Below, piece after piece: positions 8,646-17,692 of a DNA stretch of 64,000 bases (the first letter of the stretch is position 1; each line of letters starts with the position of its first letter). The stretch is from positions 1-64,000 of the forward strand of contig NZ_JAHKQE010000022.1 of NCBI RefSeq assembly GCF_018860855.1. The letters are read 5' to 3'. The translations under genes were made by a program, and so were the position numbers. The notes under the pieces are model-generated. The model saw nothing but the letters and a program-made list of their open reading frames with translations, searched no databases and was not told the origin of the DNA. Source of the stretch: Amphritea atlantica (GTDB taxonomy: Bacteria > Pseudomonadota > Gammaproteobacteria > Pseudomonadales > Balneatricaceae).

Positions 8646-10066
8646 AACTGGTAATGCCCCCTTTAAATAAAGCACAGGTGTTGGTGGTGGGCGATCTGAT
8701 GTTGGATCGCTATTGGCACGGGCCAACATCGCGTATCTCTCCAGAAGCGCCGGTCCCTGTGGTGAAAGTCGATCAACGGGAGGATCGTCCCGGTGGCGCG
8801 GCCAACGTGGCGTTGAATATCACCGCCCTCGGTGGTGGTGTGTCATTAGTAGGCATTGTGGGTGAGGATGAAGCTGGGCAGGCATTACAGCAGCAGCTAG
8901 AGTCGGCGCGGGTGAATTGCCAGTTCTGTCATAGCCAGCAAGAGCCTACGATCACTAAACTGCGGGTGCTGAGTCGCCATCAACAATTGATTCGGCTGGA
9001 TTTTGAAGAGCGTTTTAGTGCCGATCATGGAGCGCTAGTACAGCAGCAGGTCGAGGCATTGTTAGGGAACGTCGGCGTGTTGGTATTATCCGATTACGAT
9101 AAGGGCACACTCAGTGATCCTCAAAGCCTGATCCATGCCGCCCGCAAGGCCGGTGTGCCGGTGCTGGTCGATCCTAAGGGAACCGATTTTGAACGCTACC
9201 GTGGGGCGACATTGTTGACGCCGAATATGGGAGAGTTCGAAGCCGTGGTTGGTGCCTGTCAATCGGAGCAGGAATTGGTGGAAAAGGCTCAGTTGTTAGT
9301 ACAACAGCTTGGGCTAGAGGCCATACTGGTGACGCGCAGTGAGAAAGGTATGACCCTGATTAAACCGGGCCAGAATGAAGTCCATTTTCCCGCCCATGCC
9401 CGTGAAGTGTTTGATGTTACCGGTGCGGGCGATACGGTGATCTCTACATTGGCGACCGCGCTGGCGGCCGGTGAAAGCCTTGAGATCGCTACCGGTTTGG
9501 CCAATATTGCCGCGGCTATTGTAGTGGGTAAGTTGGGAACGGCGGCGATCAGCGGGCCGGAACTGCGGCGGGCTGTAAATCAGGCGCAGGGCTCCGAACG
9601 GGGTGTGGTGACCGACGAACAACTATTAATCGCGTTGGAAGATGCCCGAGCGGCCGGTGAAAAGATCGTATTCACCAATGGTTGTTTTGATATCTTGCAT
9701 GCTGGGCATGTAGGCTATCTTGAGCAGGCAAGGGCTCAGGGCGATCGGCTGGTATTAGCGATTAACGATGATGAGTCGGTGCGACGATTGAAGGGCGAAG
9801 GTCGGCCAATTAATCCGGTGGAGCGGCGCAAGGCCGTGTTAGCCGGGCTTGAAGCCGTGGATTGGGTGGTTAGTTTTGCTGAAGATACTCCCGAGCGTTT
9901 ACTGGAGCAGGTTCGCCCAGAGATCCTGGTGAAGGGCGGCGACTATGGTCTTGATGGAGTGGTCGGTGGCGAGTTTGTGCGCAGCTATGGCGGTGAGGTG
10001 AAAGTATTGTCCTTCCTCGATAACTGTTCCACCACGGCGATCGTTGAGAAGATTCAAGGCCACTAA
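8642..10066 (+). CDS. hldE: Bifunctional heptose-7-phosphate kinase / heptose-1-phosphate adenylyltransferase
   Basis: This 474-residue fusion makes ADP-heptose for the inner core. The N-terminal ribokinase-like domain (about 1-320) has GGAANVALN and the catalytic TGAGD (residues 260-264, Asp 264). The C-terminal cytidylyltransferase-like domain (from about 340) begins with [13 protein letters not shown] (344-356), the HxGH nucleotide-binding motif, and ends with [11 protein letters not shown]. Length matches the E. coli enzyme. The start overlaps the msbA stop. GmhA (13543-14106) supplies its substrate, and heptosyltransferase I at the window start uses its product, so the heptose path is mostly present here. 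Confidence 0.95.
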   Translation: MKLVMPPLNKAQVLVVGDLMLDRYWHGPTSRISPEAPVPVVKVDQREDRPGGAANVALNITALGGGVSLVGIVGEDEAGQALQQQLESARVNCQFCHSQQEPTITKLRVLSRHQQLIRLDFEERFSADHGALVQQQVEALLGNVGVLVLSDYDKGTLSDPQSLIHAARKAGVPVLVDPKGTDFERYRGATLLTPNMGEFEAVVGACQSEQELVEKAQLLVQQLGLEAILVTRSEKGMTLIKPGQNEVHFPAHAREVFDVTGAGDTVISTLATALAAGESLEIATGLANIAAAIVVGKLGTAAISGPELRRAVNQAQGSERGVVTDEQLLIALEDARAAGEKIVFTNGCFDILHAGHVGYLEQARAQGDRLVLAINDDESVRRLKGEGRPINPVERRKAVLAGLEAVDWVVSFAEDTPERLLEQVRPEILVKGGDYGLDGVVGGEFVRSYGGEVKVLSFLDNCSTTAIVEKIQGH

Positions 10067-10098
10067 ACTAACACTGTGCCCTGTCTTGTTTGCTTAAA

Positions 10099-10905
10099 CT
10101 AAACGGTGTGGCGGGCTAGGCAGTCAGCCACGGCGCCGACATTAGCCCGCAGATGATCTGGATTGATAGTGCCGATAATGGCACTGCTTACGCCGGGGTG
10201 TCCTAGCACTAAATCAAAGCTGGCGCGCACTGGGTCTGTTGTTAGCCCTTGAGTGATATGCCCTGAGGCCAGTGCTTTTTTGATAAAAATCCCTTTTTGT
10301 TGTGCTAAGGCATAGTCGATAACCGGCAACTCTTCTTGCTGATTTAAGTTGTAAGTAATCATCGCGATATCCGACTGTTTTAGGGTTTCAATCCCTCCCT
10401 CGACGGTTTTGGTCGACATTCCCCCCGCGCGAATCTTGCCTTCAGCTTTGAGTTGTTCAAGCTGTTGCAGTACGCCGTCCTGCTGAATAAGTTTCAGATC
10501 GTTGCCGTCAGAATGCACTAACAGGATATCGATCACATCGGTGTTGAGTCGTTGTAGGCTACGCTCGACGCTGAAACGGATATGTTCGGGGCTAAAGTCA
10601 AAGTGTGACTGGCCTGTATGCGGGTCAAATTCCTCCCCCACCTTGCTGCAGATGAGCCAATCATGACGCTGATTTTTTAATAGTTTACCCAGCCGTATCT
10701 CGCTATTGCCGTAAGCCGGGGCAGTATCCAGCAGATTGATGCCCAGCGCTTTGCTGATATCCAGCAGATAACGTGCGGCAGTGTCATCGGGAATCGTAAA
10801 CTGATCTGGATATTTAACGCCTTTATCACGCCCGAGCTTGACCGTGCCAAGGCCGATTGGGCTGACCTGTAAGTCGGTGCCGGCAATCTGTCTAAGGCTT
10901 AGCAA
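10099..10905 (-). CDS. Aldo/keto reductase family protein
   Basis: A 268-residue TIM-barrel NADPH oxidoreductase. The catalytic tetrad is readable: Asp 60 (LLDTAPAYG), Tyr 65, Lys 88 (CSKVGE) and His 131 (LLVHSDG). The C-terminal SSAIIGT segment is the usual cofactor-binding end. The substrate is not predictable. Its start overlaps the end of the upstream FAD oxidoreductase gene by 7 bases, so the two form an operon and may act in one redox pathway. It converges with hldE across a 32-base gap that shows no clear terminator. Confidence 0.85.
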   Translation of the reverse strand: MLSLRQIAGTDLQVSPIGLGTVKLGRDKGVKYPDQFTIPDDTAARYLLDISKALGINLLDTAPAYGNSEIRLGKLLKNQRHDWLICSKVGEEFDPHTGQSHFDFSPEHIRFSVERSLQRLNTDVIDILLVHSDGNDLKLIQQDGVLQQLEQLKAEGKIRAGGMSTKTVEGGIETLKQSDIAMITYNLNQQEELPVIDYALAQQKGIFIKKALASGHITQGLTTDPVRASFDLVLGHPGVSSAIIGTINPDHLRANVGAVADCLARHTV

Positions 10906-12083
10906 AATAGTGTCTCCCAGACCGGTTGTGCGATAGCGGGACGGGGTAGTTGAGCAAGTATGGCTGTATCGGCGCAGTACTGAGGGCTAATCTGTTGCTG
11001 GTTCAGCATGGCAAGAATCTGATCGGCAAGATCGGGGGCCAGAGCCAGCTTAGTGGGCCAGCTGATAATGCAGTTTTCTCTTGCTTGGGCAAAAGCAGAG
11101 TCGGGCCGAGTGAGGGATGACTGCTTGGGTTCCGCCCGGTTAATATGAAAACTAGCCCAGCGAGGGTTCTTCAACGCTATCCACGGGAGTAGTTCTGCGA
11201 TCAGCTTCTCGGCTTTTTGAATCTGTTGTGCCGCTGGCAGGTTAACCCCGGTTTCCGCGAGATCTCCTCCGAGATACCATACCTGCTCACCATTGTTTGT
11301 CGGGTGTGTGGTGATAGTGACCACTGGCTTACTGCCGCTGCTGATGCAGTGGGCAAAGGTGGGCAGCGGGCTTTGATGACGTACCATCACCATGTGTAAC
11401 GGTCGGCGCTGCATCTGCGGTTGGTCAAGCTGTAGTTGCTGCAGGAGCGCCTCGGTGCCCTCACCGGCGGTGGTGATATAGCGTTGGGCTTCGATACGTA
11501 GCTGTGGCAGTTGGAGTGCTTGGATGCCGCTATCTGTCGAGTCAAACTGAATATCCTCGGCCGCGACTTTGATAATACGTTGCAACAGTGGTTTTGCCAG
11601 CGCGTCGATGACCGATGGTACATCCAGCACAATTTCATTTAGCTTATAGAGGTTGCCGCGAAATTTAGGGTTATTGAAGACCAGCGGGCGTTTATCGGCG
11701 CTGATGGTTTCCACTCGACCTTTTAGAGCCTTGCTGGCAAAGAAGGTGGTCATTTTTGAACCTAAGGAAGCTTTAGACCACATATAATGGGCTTCGGAGA
11801 GAATTTTGGCAGCACTCAGATCCAGTTCTCCTTGTCCTTCAATGCAGGCGCGCCAACGGGAGGGCATATCGGCAATACTGCTGGAGGCTTGGGTCAGCAC
11901 GCCATTGAGCGCATATTTTGTACCGCCATGAATAATACCTTGAGAGCGAACCGACTGGGCGCCGCCGAGGTCGCCGGTTTCTAGCAATAATGCGTCAAAT
12001 CCCTGTTGCTGGGCGCGGTTGAGTAGCCACAGGCCAGCGATACCGCCCCCCAAAATGACCAGATCTGTCTTTATCGTTTGCAT
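10899..12083 (-). CDS. FAD-dependent oxidoreductase (DAO family)
   Basis: A 394-residue flavoprotein. The N-terminal dinucleotide fold is VILGGGIAGLW (GGGIAG at 12-17), followed by an LLLETGDLGGAQS substrate-binding strand and SQGIIHGGTKY, where GxxHxG resembles glycerol-3-phosphate dehydrogenase or LhgO-like members. A TTAGEGTEALL segment is the second FAD contact. No membrane helix is seen. It is the first gene of a two-gene leftward operon with the aldo/keto reductase. It diverges from waaA with a 96-base gap containing small dyads (CCGC...GCGG at 12092-12108; ATACC TTC GGTAT at 12114-12126). The substrate is unknown. Confidence 0.78.
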   Translation of the reverse strand: MQTIKTDLVILGGGIAGLWLLNRAQQQGFDALLLETGDLGGAQSVRSQGIIHGGTKYALNGVLTQASSSIADMPSRWRACIEGQGELDLSAAKILSEAHYMWSKASLGSKMTTFFASKALKGRVETISADKRPLVFNNPKFRGNLYKLNEIVLDVPSVIDALAKPLLQRIIKVAAEDIQFDSTDSGIQALQLPQLRIEAQRYITTAGEGTEALLQQLQLDQPQMQRRPLHMVMVRHQSPLPTFAHCISSGSKPVVTITTHPTNNGEQVWYLGGDLAETGVNLPAAQQIQKAEKLIAELLPWIALKNPRWASFHINRAEPKQSSLTRPDSAFAQARENCIISWPTKLALAPDLADQILAMLNQQQISPQYCADTAILAQLPRPAIAQPVWETLFC

Positions 12084-12179
12084 GAAGTATTCCGCCGGTT
12101 AACAGCGGTCATTATACCTTCGGTATCACGGGCTGATAATGCTAAACTGATCTTTTATGTTTGGAATTCGTTTATCTCC

Positions 12180-13445
12180 ATGGCCCGATTGTTATATTCG
12201 CTATTATTTTACTGCCTGACGCCGCTTATCTTGCTGAAGCTGTGGCGGCGTGGACGTCAGAGTCCGGCTTATCGTCGTCGCTGGGGTGAACGGTTTGGCT
12301 TTGTGCCCCGTTGCATTGGTGAGCGGCCGATCTGGATCCATGCGGTGTCCTTTGGCGAAACCATGGCGATTATTCCGCTGGTTGAAAAACTGCTGGCGGA
12401 GAATCCACAGATACCGGTTTTTATCACCAGCATGACGCCCACCGGTAGGGAGTGTGTCACGACTCATTTCGGCGATCGGGTCGGCCATGCATATTGCCCC
12501 TATGATCTGCCCGGTGCGCTGAGTCGCTTTCATCGTCGCATCCAACCCCGCAGTTGCGTGATTGTCGAAACCGAACTCTGGCCCAATCTTATCCACAGCT
12601 GTGCAAAACGTCATGTGCCGGTGTTGGTGACCAATGCGCGCTTATCGGCGCGTTCGGCGGCGGGTTATCAGCGCTTTAAATGGCTAACTAAGCCGATGCT
12701 GCAAGAGGTCAGCGCGATTGCGGTGCAAAATCAGGCCGATAGTGCGCGTTTTATGGCACTGGGCGTTGCCGATAAGGCATTACAGGTGACCGGCAGTATT
12801 AAGTTTGATATCGCTGTGCCGGAGCATATGGATGAGGCGGAAACACTACGGGCTGCTTGGGGAGCTGATCGACCGGTAATCATTGGTGCTAGCACCCATG
12901 AGGATGAAGAGGCTCAGTTGCTCGAGGTTTTTGCCAACCTACAGTCCCGTTATCATAATCTGTTATTAATTTTGGTGCCCCGACATCCCGAGCGCTTTAC
13001 GACGATCTATGATCAGAGTGTTAAGGCGGGTTTTCGCACCTGTCGGCGCAGCGTGTCGGCGCCTAGTGCGGATTGCGAGGTCTATTTGGGCGATACCATG
13101 GGCGAGTTAATGATGCTCTATAGTGCCGCCGATATCGTATTTGTCGGTGGTAGTTTGATCGAGCGAGGCGGCCATAATCCACTGGAACCTGCCGTGTTAG
13201 CTAAGCCGGTGCTGATGGGGCCGCATGTGTATAACTTCCAGCATATCGTTGCGACTATGGAGCAAGAGTTAGCGCTTCAGGTAGTTAACGACGCGCAAGG
13301 GTTGCAACAGGTGTTGGCCGAACTGCTGGATCACCCGGAACATGCCCGAGCGATGGGGGTGCGAGGGCGCAACTATATTGATGCTAATCGTGGGGCACTG
13401 GATCAGCAATTGGCCTTGCTTAAGCAACAAGCGGGGATTCAGTGA
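12180..13445 (+). CDS. waaA: 3-deoxy-D-manno-octulosonic acid (Kdo) transferase
   Basis: A 421-residue inner-membrane enzyme that adds Kdo to lipid IVA. The N-terminal hydrophobic anchor (LLYSLLFYCLTPLILLKLW) precedes the GT-B fold. Family motifs include WIHAVSFGE (catalytic Glu), TSMTPTGRE, VETELWPN, ILVPRHPERF and a VGGSLIERGGHNPLEPA donor site. The open frame begins at 12078, but the ATG at 12180 (MARLLYS) matches the usual start and length (E. coli 425). The 34 extra residues would overlap the divergent oxidoreductase start. Acts before LpxL. Confidence 0.93.
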   Translation: MARLLYSLLFYCLTPLILLKLWRRGRQSPAYRRRWGERFGFVPRCIGERPIWIHAVSFGETMAIIPLVEKLLAENPQIPVFITSMTPTGRECVTTHFGDRVGHAYCPYDLPGALSRFHRRIQPRSCVIVETELWPNLIHSCAKRHVPVLVTNARLSARSAAGYQRFKWLTKPMLQEVSAIAVQNQADSARFMALGVADKALQVTGSIKFDIAVPEHMDEAETLRAAWGADRPVIIGASTHEDEEAQLLEVFANLQSRYHNLLLILVPRHPERFTTIYDQSVKAGFRTCRRSVSAPSADCEVYLGDTMGELMMLYSAADIVFVGGSLIERGGHNPLEPAVLAKPVLMGPHVYNFQHIVATMEQELALQVVNDAQGLQQVLAELLDHPEHARAMGVRGRNYIDANRGALDQQLALLKQQAGIQ

Positions 13446-13542
13446 GCGGCCACGTTTAAATCATAGTCCGCTTTCTGCTAGGCTTCGTTTAAGCAGCTTT
13501 CGTTTGGCTATGTTGAGCTGATGTCGTGTCAACAAGCTCAGC

Positions 13543-14106
13543 CTAATCGGTACTGAGTAGTCTATCCATCTCTTCACAGAGCCAGTGGCCGACAAAGATA
13601 TGGGCTTCCTGAATTCTTGCCGTTTCGCTGCTAGGCGCTTTGATTAGATGATCCGCAATGGTGTCTAATTGGCCACCACTCTCGCCGGTCCAAGCCCAGC
13701 AAGTGGCACCGATTTTTTGTGCCGCTTCGATAGCGTTGATCACATTCGCGCTATTGCCGGAGGTGGACAGGCCAATGACCAAGTCCTTGGGTTGACAGAG
13801 GGCTTCGATCTGCCGAGTAAACACCGAATCGAAACTGTAGTCATTTGAATGGGCGGTCAGTATTGAACTATCGACCGTGAGCGCGATAGCGGGCAGCGCG
13901 CGCCGTTCCGCTTTATAGCGCACCACAAACTCGGCCGCTAGATGCTGACTGTCGGCGGCACTGCCACCGTTACCCATAAACAGTAGTTTACCGCCCGCGG
14001 TGAAGGTTGCCGCGACTTGATCAGCGAGGGTTTGCATATCGGCTTGGATTTCCGGCATGCGGTTAAACGTTTGCATATGACGTTGCAGCGCGCTTTCAAA
14101 TGACAT
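13543..14106 (-). CDS. gmhA: Phosphoheptose isomerase (SIS domain)
   Basis: A 187-residue SIS-fold enzyme converting sedoheptulose 7-phosphate to D-glycero-D-manno-heptose 7-phosphate, the first step to ADP-heptose. LLFMGNGGSAADSQHLAAE holds the phosphate-binding loop and metal ligand, and GLSTSGNSANVINA is the second SIS motif. QEAHIFVGHWLCEEMD supplies the C-terminal His and Glu typical of GmhA. The DiaA group is closely similar, so a DnaA-binding role cannot be excluded from sequence alone. It starts 11 bases after the cyaY stop, on the same strand. Confidence 0.85.
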   Translation of the reverse strand: MSFESALQRHMQTFNRMPEIQADMQTLADQVAATFTAGGKLLFMGNGGSAADSQHLAAEFVVRYKAERRALPAIALTVDSSILTAHSNDYSFDSVFTRQIEALCQPKDLVIGLSTSGNSANVINAIEAAQKIGATCWAWTGESGGQLDTIADHLIKAPSSETARIQEAHIFVGHWLCEEMDRLLSTD

Positions 14107-14117
14107 GATTTAGATCC

Positions 14118-14435
14118 TTACAGGTCGAAGCTGAATTGTTCGCCAGCTTGTTCTGAGAAAATAGCGGTGAGCACATCATTCAGCAGTGCGCCGTCACTGT
14201 CGCGGGCCCAGGTTTCACCATTGAAGTCGAAGTGGAAACCACCGCTGCGGGCGGCCAGCCAGAGCTGTTTAACCGGGGTTTGGCGGGTGAAAATGACTTG
14301 GGTTTTGTTTTCACAGACAACCGTGAGCACGCCGCCGTTATTCATAAAATCGATATCGGTTTCCGCCGTATCTAAAACCTCTTCAATCTGTTCGAGGGTG
14401 TCATCAACTTTCTGGCTAAATTCAGATTCGTTCAC
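14118..14435 (-). CDS. cyaY: Iron-sulfur cluster assembly protein CyaY (frataxin)
   Basis: A 105-residue bacterial frataxin. It has the acidic first helix (ESEFSQKVDDTLEQIEEVLD), the iron-binding ridge of Glu and Asp, then the beta sheet with a KQLWLAARSGGFHF strand and a WARDSDG segment, all conserved in CyaY. It binds iron and modulates IscS activity in Fe-S assembly. It is divergent from lptM, the same arrangement as in enterobacteria. Confidence 0.95.
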   Translation of the reverse strand: MNESEFSQKVDDTLEQIEEVLDTAETDIDFMNNGGVLTVVCENKTQVIFTRQTPVKQLWLAARSGGFHFDFNGETWARDSDGALLNDVLTAIFSEQAGEQFSFDL

Positions 14436-14518
14436 AGTGTTGTACTCTTAGGCGAAATTTATCATTAGGACAGAGTATATAGCAGTTCGTTCAGGTACTC
14501 ATCAAGGCAACAGCGCTG

Positions 14519-14524
14519 TATAAT
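14519..14524 (+). promoter_or_regulatory. Candidate -10 element for lptM-lysA
   Basis: A perfect TATAAT preceded by CTG, about 34 bases upstream of the lptM start codon in the gap divergent from cyaY. The -35 position (TACTCA at 17-base spacing) is poor, so the assignment rests on the -10 and location. Confidence 0.45.
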
Positions 14525-14557
14525 CGGACGATTAACTTATGATCAGGAATATACACC

Positions 14558-14668
14558 GTGAAAGCCTGTTGGATAGCCATTTTTTTCAGTGCCCTGTTAA
14601 TTGCAGGTTGTGGTCAGAAAGGTGATCTTTATCTGCCTGATCAAGCGCCCAAACAGGCGCAACAGTAA
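14558..14668 (+). CDS. lptM: LPS translocon maturation chaperone LptM-like small lipoprotein (YifL)
   Basis: A 36-residue lipoprotein starting at GTG, with AGGA nine bases upstream. The signal peptide (KACWIAIFFSALL) ends in a lipobox IAGC, with the lipidated Cys at about residue 18, followed by GQKGDLYLPD. This matches the LptM core motif LxGCGxKGPLYxP. LptM stabilises assembly of the LptD/LptE outer-membrane LPS translocon. The family always sits by lysA/dapF and cyaY in gammaproteobacteria, as here. The rest of the protein is a short QAPKQAQQ tail. Confidence 0.88.
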   Translation: MKACWIAIFFSALLIAGCGQKGDLYLPDQAPKQAQQ

Positions 14669-14789
14669 CGGCAATTACGTTACTTCAGTCACAGTCCCAT
14701 CATCAGGGAGTTATGACTGCGGTTATAACGCTGTTAAAACAGGCTCAGCACTGCTGAGCAGTAACCCTATTTAATGCAGATAGTAGACA

Positions 14790-16040
14790 ATGGATAATTT
14801 TCAATACCTGAACGGCCATCTATGTGCCGAAGAAGTCCTGGTAAGCCGCATTGCCGAACAGTATGGGACACCCACTTACATCTATTCTCGGGATGCGCTG
14901 GAACGTGCCTATTTGGATTATGCACAAGCGCTGGAAGGGCGCGATGCATTGGTCTGCTATGCGGTTAAGGCAAACGCGAATATTGGCGTACTCAATGTGC
15001 TGGCCCGCCTAGGTGCCGGCTTTGATATTGTTTCGCTCGGTGAATTAGAGCGGGTCATTAAAGCTGGTGGCGATCCTAAAAAAGTCGTTTTTTCGGGGGT
15101 CGCGAAACGTGAAGATGAAATGCGTCGTGCATTAGAGCTGGGTATCCACTGCTTTAACGTCGAGTCTGAAGCGGAGTTGGATCGGCTGAATAAGGTCGCT
15201 AGCGAGCTGGATAAAGTCGCTGCGATCTCGTTACGGGTTAATCCCGATGTGGATGCCGGTACGCACCCGTATATCTCCACAGGTCTGAAGGATAATAAAT
15301 TTGGTGTGGCCATCGATGATGCCGCACGGATTTATGCCTATGCCCATAGCCTGAGCCATCTTGATGTGCAGGGTGTTGATTGCCATATCGGCTCACAGCT
15401 AACTGAAATTGCGCCGTTCCTCGACGCCTTAGACCGTTTACTGCTGTTGATTGATAACCTTGCCGAGCAAGGCATTACCATTAAACACCTCGATTTGGGT
15501 GGCGGCTTGGGTGTTTGCTACACCGATGAAGTGCCACCAACCCCTCAGGCTTATATTGCGGCGGTGATTGATAAGCTGGGTGACCGGCCCCTGAAGTTGA
15601 TTTTTGAGCCGGGTCGTTCAATTGCGGCCAATGCAGGTATTCTGATCACCCGAGTCGAGTTTTTGAAATGCACCGAGCACAAAAACTTTGCCATTATCGA
15701 TGGCGCGATGAATGATTTGATCCGCCCAGCGCTTTACAGCGCTTATATGGATATTATTCCCGTTGATGTGCGTGAGGAAGGCGAAGCCCGTCGGTTTGAT
15801 CTGGTTGGACCGGTCTGCGAATCGGGGGATTTTCTGGGTAAAGATCGCGCCTTAAATATTGAAGCCGGTGATCTGCTGGCGGTTTGCTCCGCCGGTGCGT
15901 ATGGTTTTGGTATGAGCTCAAACTACAACACCCGTAACCGGGCCGCCGAAGTGATGGTCGATGATAATCAGGTTCACCTGATTCGTAAGCGTGAAACGAT
16001 TGCTGATCAGCTTCGCGGTGAAGCGGTTTTACCGGGCTAA
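14790..16040 (+). CDS. lysA: Diaminopimelate decarboxylase
   Basis: A 416-residue fold-type III PLP enzyme making L-lysine from meso-diaminopimelate. The PLP lysine is Lys 60 in CYAVKANAN. GVDCHIGSQ, the glycine-rich LDLGGGLG phosphate-binding loop, EPGRS and the substrate-binding CESGD motif are all present. Its neighbour dapF makes the meso substrate. A 90-base gap to dapF contains two hairpins. Confidence 0.96.
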   Translation: MDNFQYLNGHLCAEEVLVSRIAEQYGTPTYIYSRDALERAYLDYAQALEGRDALVCYAVKANANIGVLNVLARLGAGFDIVSLGELERVIKAGGDPKKVVFSGVAKREDEMRRALELGIHCFNVESEAELDRLNKVASELDKVAAISLRVNPDVDAGTHPYISTGLKDNKFGVAIDDAARIYAYAHSLSHLDVQGVDCHIGSQLTEIAPFLDALDRLLLLIDNLAEQGITIKHLDLGGGLGVCYTDEVPPTPQAYIAAVIDKLGDRPLKLIFEPGRSIAANAGILITRVEFLKCTEHKNFAIIDGAMNDLIRPALYSAYMDIIPVDVREEGEARRFDLVGPVCESGDFLGKDRALNIEAGDLLAVCSAGAYGFGMSSNYNTRNRAAEVMVDDNQVHLIRKRETIADQLRGEAVLPG

Positions 16041-16102
16041 GACTCAATCTCTTAACCCGCTAATGGGTGAGAGAAGCTGAGTAGCCCAACAGACGAGGCA
16101 AA

Positions 16103-16120
16103 GCACTGTCCGAACAGTGC
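16103..16120 (+). other. Hairpin immediately upstream of dapF
   Basis: GCACTGT (16103-16109) and ACAGTGC (16114-16120) form a perfect 7-bp stem with a CCGA loop. GGC at 16098-16100 and GCC at 16121-16123 can extend it around an internal AAA bulge. It ends 10 bases before the dapF ATG. An imperfect hairpin (CTCT TA ACCC / GGGT G AGAG, 16049-16073) lies upstream. No T run follows, so these look like leader or mRNA-stability structures rather than terminators. Confidence 0.5.
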
Positions 16121-16130
16121 GCCTGACGAG

Positions 16131-16967
16131 ATGAATATGCTAGTTAGATTTACAAAAATGCATGGCCTGGGCAATGACTTTCTGGTGCTCGATACGGTAA
16201 CCCAGAAAGTGAAGGTGAACTCAGCGATTGTGAGCCGTTTGGCTGACCGTAACTTTGGCGTGGGTTTTGATCAGCTATTGCTGGTCGAACCGCCCACTAA
16301 TCCTGATATGGATTTTCGTTACCGCATATTCAATGCCGATGGCAGTGAAGTTGAACATTGCGGCAACGGCGCCCGCTGTTTCGCGAAGTTTGTTCGGGAT
16401 AAGCGTTTGACGGCCAAAGCAACCGTGGCGGTAGAAACCCAGAAAGGGCCGATCTATCTCACCATTACCGACGATAAGCAGGTGGTTGTGGATATGGGCG
16501 TGCCAGTGCTTGAGCCCCAAGATATCCCGTTTAACGCAGATCAGCGGGCGGTAACCTACCCAATCGATGTCGACGGCCAAACCGTGCAGATCAGCGCTGT
16601 ATCCATGGGCAACCCGCACGGTGTGCTGGTGGTCGATGCGGTGGATAAAGCGCCGGTTGAAGCCTGGGGGCCGTTACTGGAGTCAGATCCACACTTTCCT
16701 GCAAAAGCGAATATCGGTTTTATGGAAGTGATTAGCGGCGCCGAGATCCGTTTACGGGTTTATGAACGGGGTGCGGGTGAAACCAAAGCTTGCGGTACGG
16801 GTGCCTGTGCAGCGGTGGTTGCAGGCCGTTTGCGTGGTTTGTTAGATGATAAAGTGACCGTCCACCTGCCCGGTGGCACACTTCAGATTGAGTGGGCCGG
16901 TGAAGGTGAATCGTTAATGATGACCGGCCCCGCAACAACGGTATATGAAGGACAGATTTTCATATGA
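16131..16967 (+). CDS. dapF: Diaminopimelate epimerase
   Basis: A 278-residue cofactor-free racemase converting LL- to meso-diaminopimelate for lysine and peptidoglycan. Catalytic cysteines are Cys 77 (EHCGNGARC) and Cys 221 (KACGTGACA). [11 protein letters not shown] near the N-terminus is the family start. ATG at 16137 is a possible alternative start (MLVRFTK). The stop overlaps the next gene by four bases. Confidence 0.96.
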   Translation: MNMLVRFTKMHGLGNDFLVLDTVTQKVKVNSAIVSRLADRNFGVGFDQLLLVEPPTNPDMDFRYRIFNADGSEVEHCGNGARCFAKFVRDKRLTAKATVAVETQKGPIYLTITDDKQVVVDMGVPVLEPQDIPFNADQRAVTYPIDVDGQTVQISAVSMGNPHGVLVVDAVDKAPVEAWGPLLESDPHFPAKANIGFMEVISGAEIRLRVYERGAGETKACGTGACAAVVAGRLRGLLDDKVTVHLPGGTLQIEWAGEGESLMMTGPATTVYEGQIFI

Positions 16968-17689
16968 GCGACTCTAACTCTGTCGAGCCTAAGCTCGATC
17001 AAGCGACCGATGTTAATGCTCCGGCAATCACTGCCGAGCAGGTGGCTGACTACTTAAAGCAACACCCTGACTTTTTTAGCGGTAATGAATACCTGCTCGA
17101 AAAACTCTATGTGCCGCATCAACGAGGTACCACGGTGTCATTGGTTGAACGTCAGACCAGCCTGTTGCGGGAGAAAAATCGCGAGTTACACGATTATCTC
17201 GGTGATATGCTCGGCGTTGCTCGGGAAAACGATATTCAATTCAGTAAAACCAAAAAGATGATTTTGGCGCTGATGGATGCGGAAACCCTCGATGATGTCG
17301 CGGTGGCGATCGATGAAAGCCTCTGTCAGGATTTCAATAGTGATACCACGGCACTGGTGCTATTCAGCGAGCAACGGGAAGAGCAGAACAATTTGCGCCT
17401 ACTGCCGCGCGCTGAAGCAGCGGCGATCGATGCCCTATTGGATCAATCACAGACCCGCTGTGGCAATCTGACCGAACTGCAAAACCAGTTTCTGTTTCGT
17501 GATCAGGCGTTCCGAGTGAAATCAGCGGCGGCGGTTCCTCTGGTGAAAGGTGAAACGCTAGGGATCTTAGCGATCGGTAGTTACGATGCCAGCTATTTCC
17601 AGAGTAATCAGGGCACCCTGTTTCTTGATTATATTGGTCAAGCGCTAAATCGTGTCGTCTCGCCGCTGTTGCAAGGACGAAAGGCCTGA
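16964..17689 (+). CDS. DUF484 family protein
   Basis: A 241-residue conserved protein always found between dapF and xerC in this group. The N-terminal part has [12 protein letters not shown] and [18 protein letters not shown], a short coiled coil. The C-terminal half resembles a GAF-like sensor domain ([19 protein letters not shown]). Its role is unknown. The start overlaps dapF (ATGA), and xerC begins 3 bases after its stop, so the three are translationally linked. Confidence 0.85.
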   Translation: MSDSNSVEPKLDQATDVNAPAITAEQVADYLKQHPDFFSGNEYLLEKLYVPHQRGTTVSLVERQTSLLREKNRELHDYLGDMLGVARENDIQFSKTKKMILALMDAETLDDVAVAIDESLCQDFNSDTTALVLFSEQREEQNNLRLLPRAEAAAIDALLDQSQTRCGNLTELQNQFLFRDQAFRVKSAAAVPLVKGETLGILAIGSYDASYFQSNQGTLFLDYIGQALNRVVSPLLQGRKA

Positions 17690-17692
17690 TCC

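Noticed and set aside
12204-12614. A 136-codon leftward open frame inside waaA
   Set aside because: Antisense shadow of a conserved gene with no recognisable motif.
13470-13540. Repeats such as TGAGCT/AGCTCA near the end of waaA as a terminator
   Set aside because: Arms are short with a long loop and no T run, so support is too weak.
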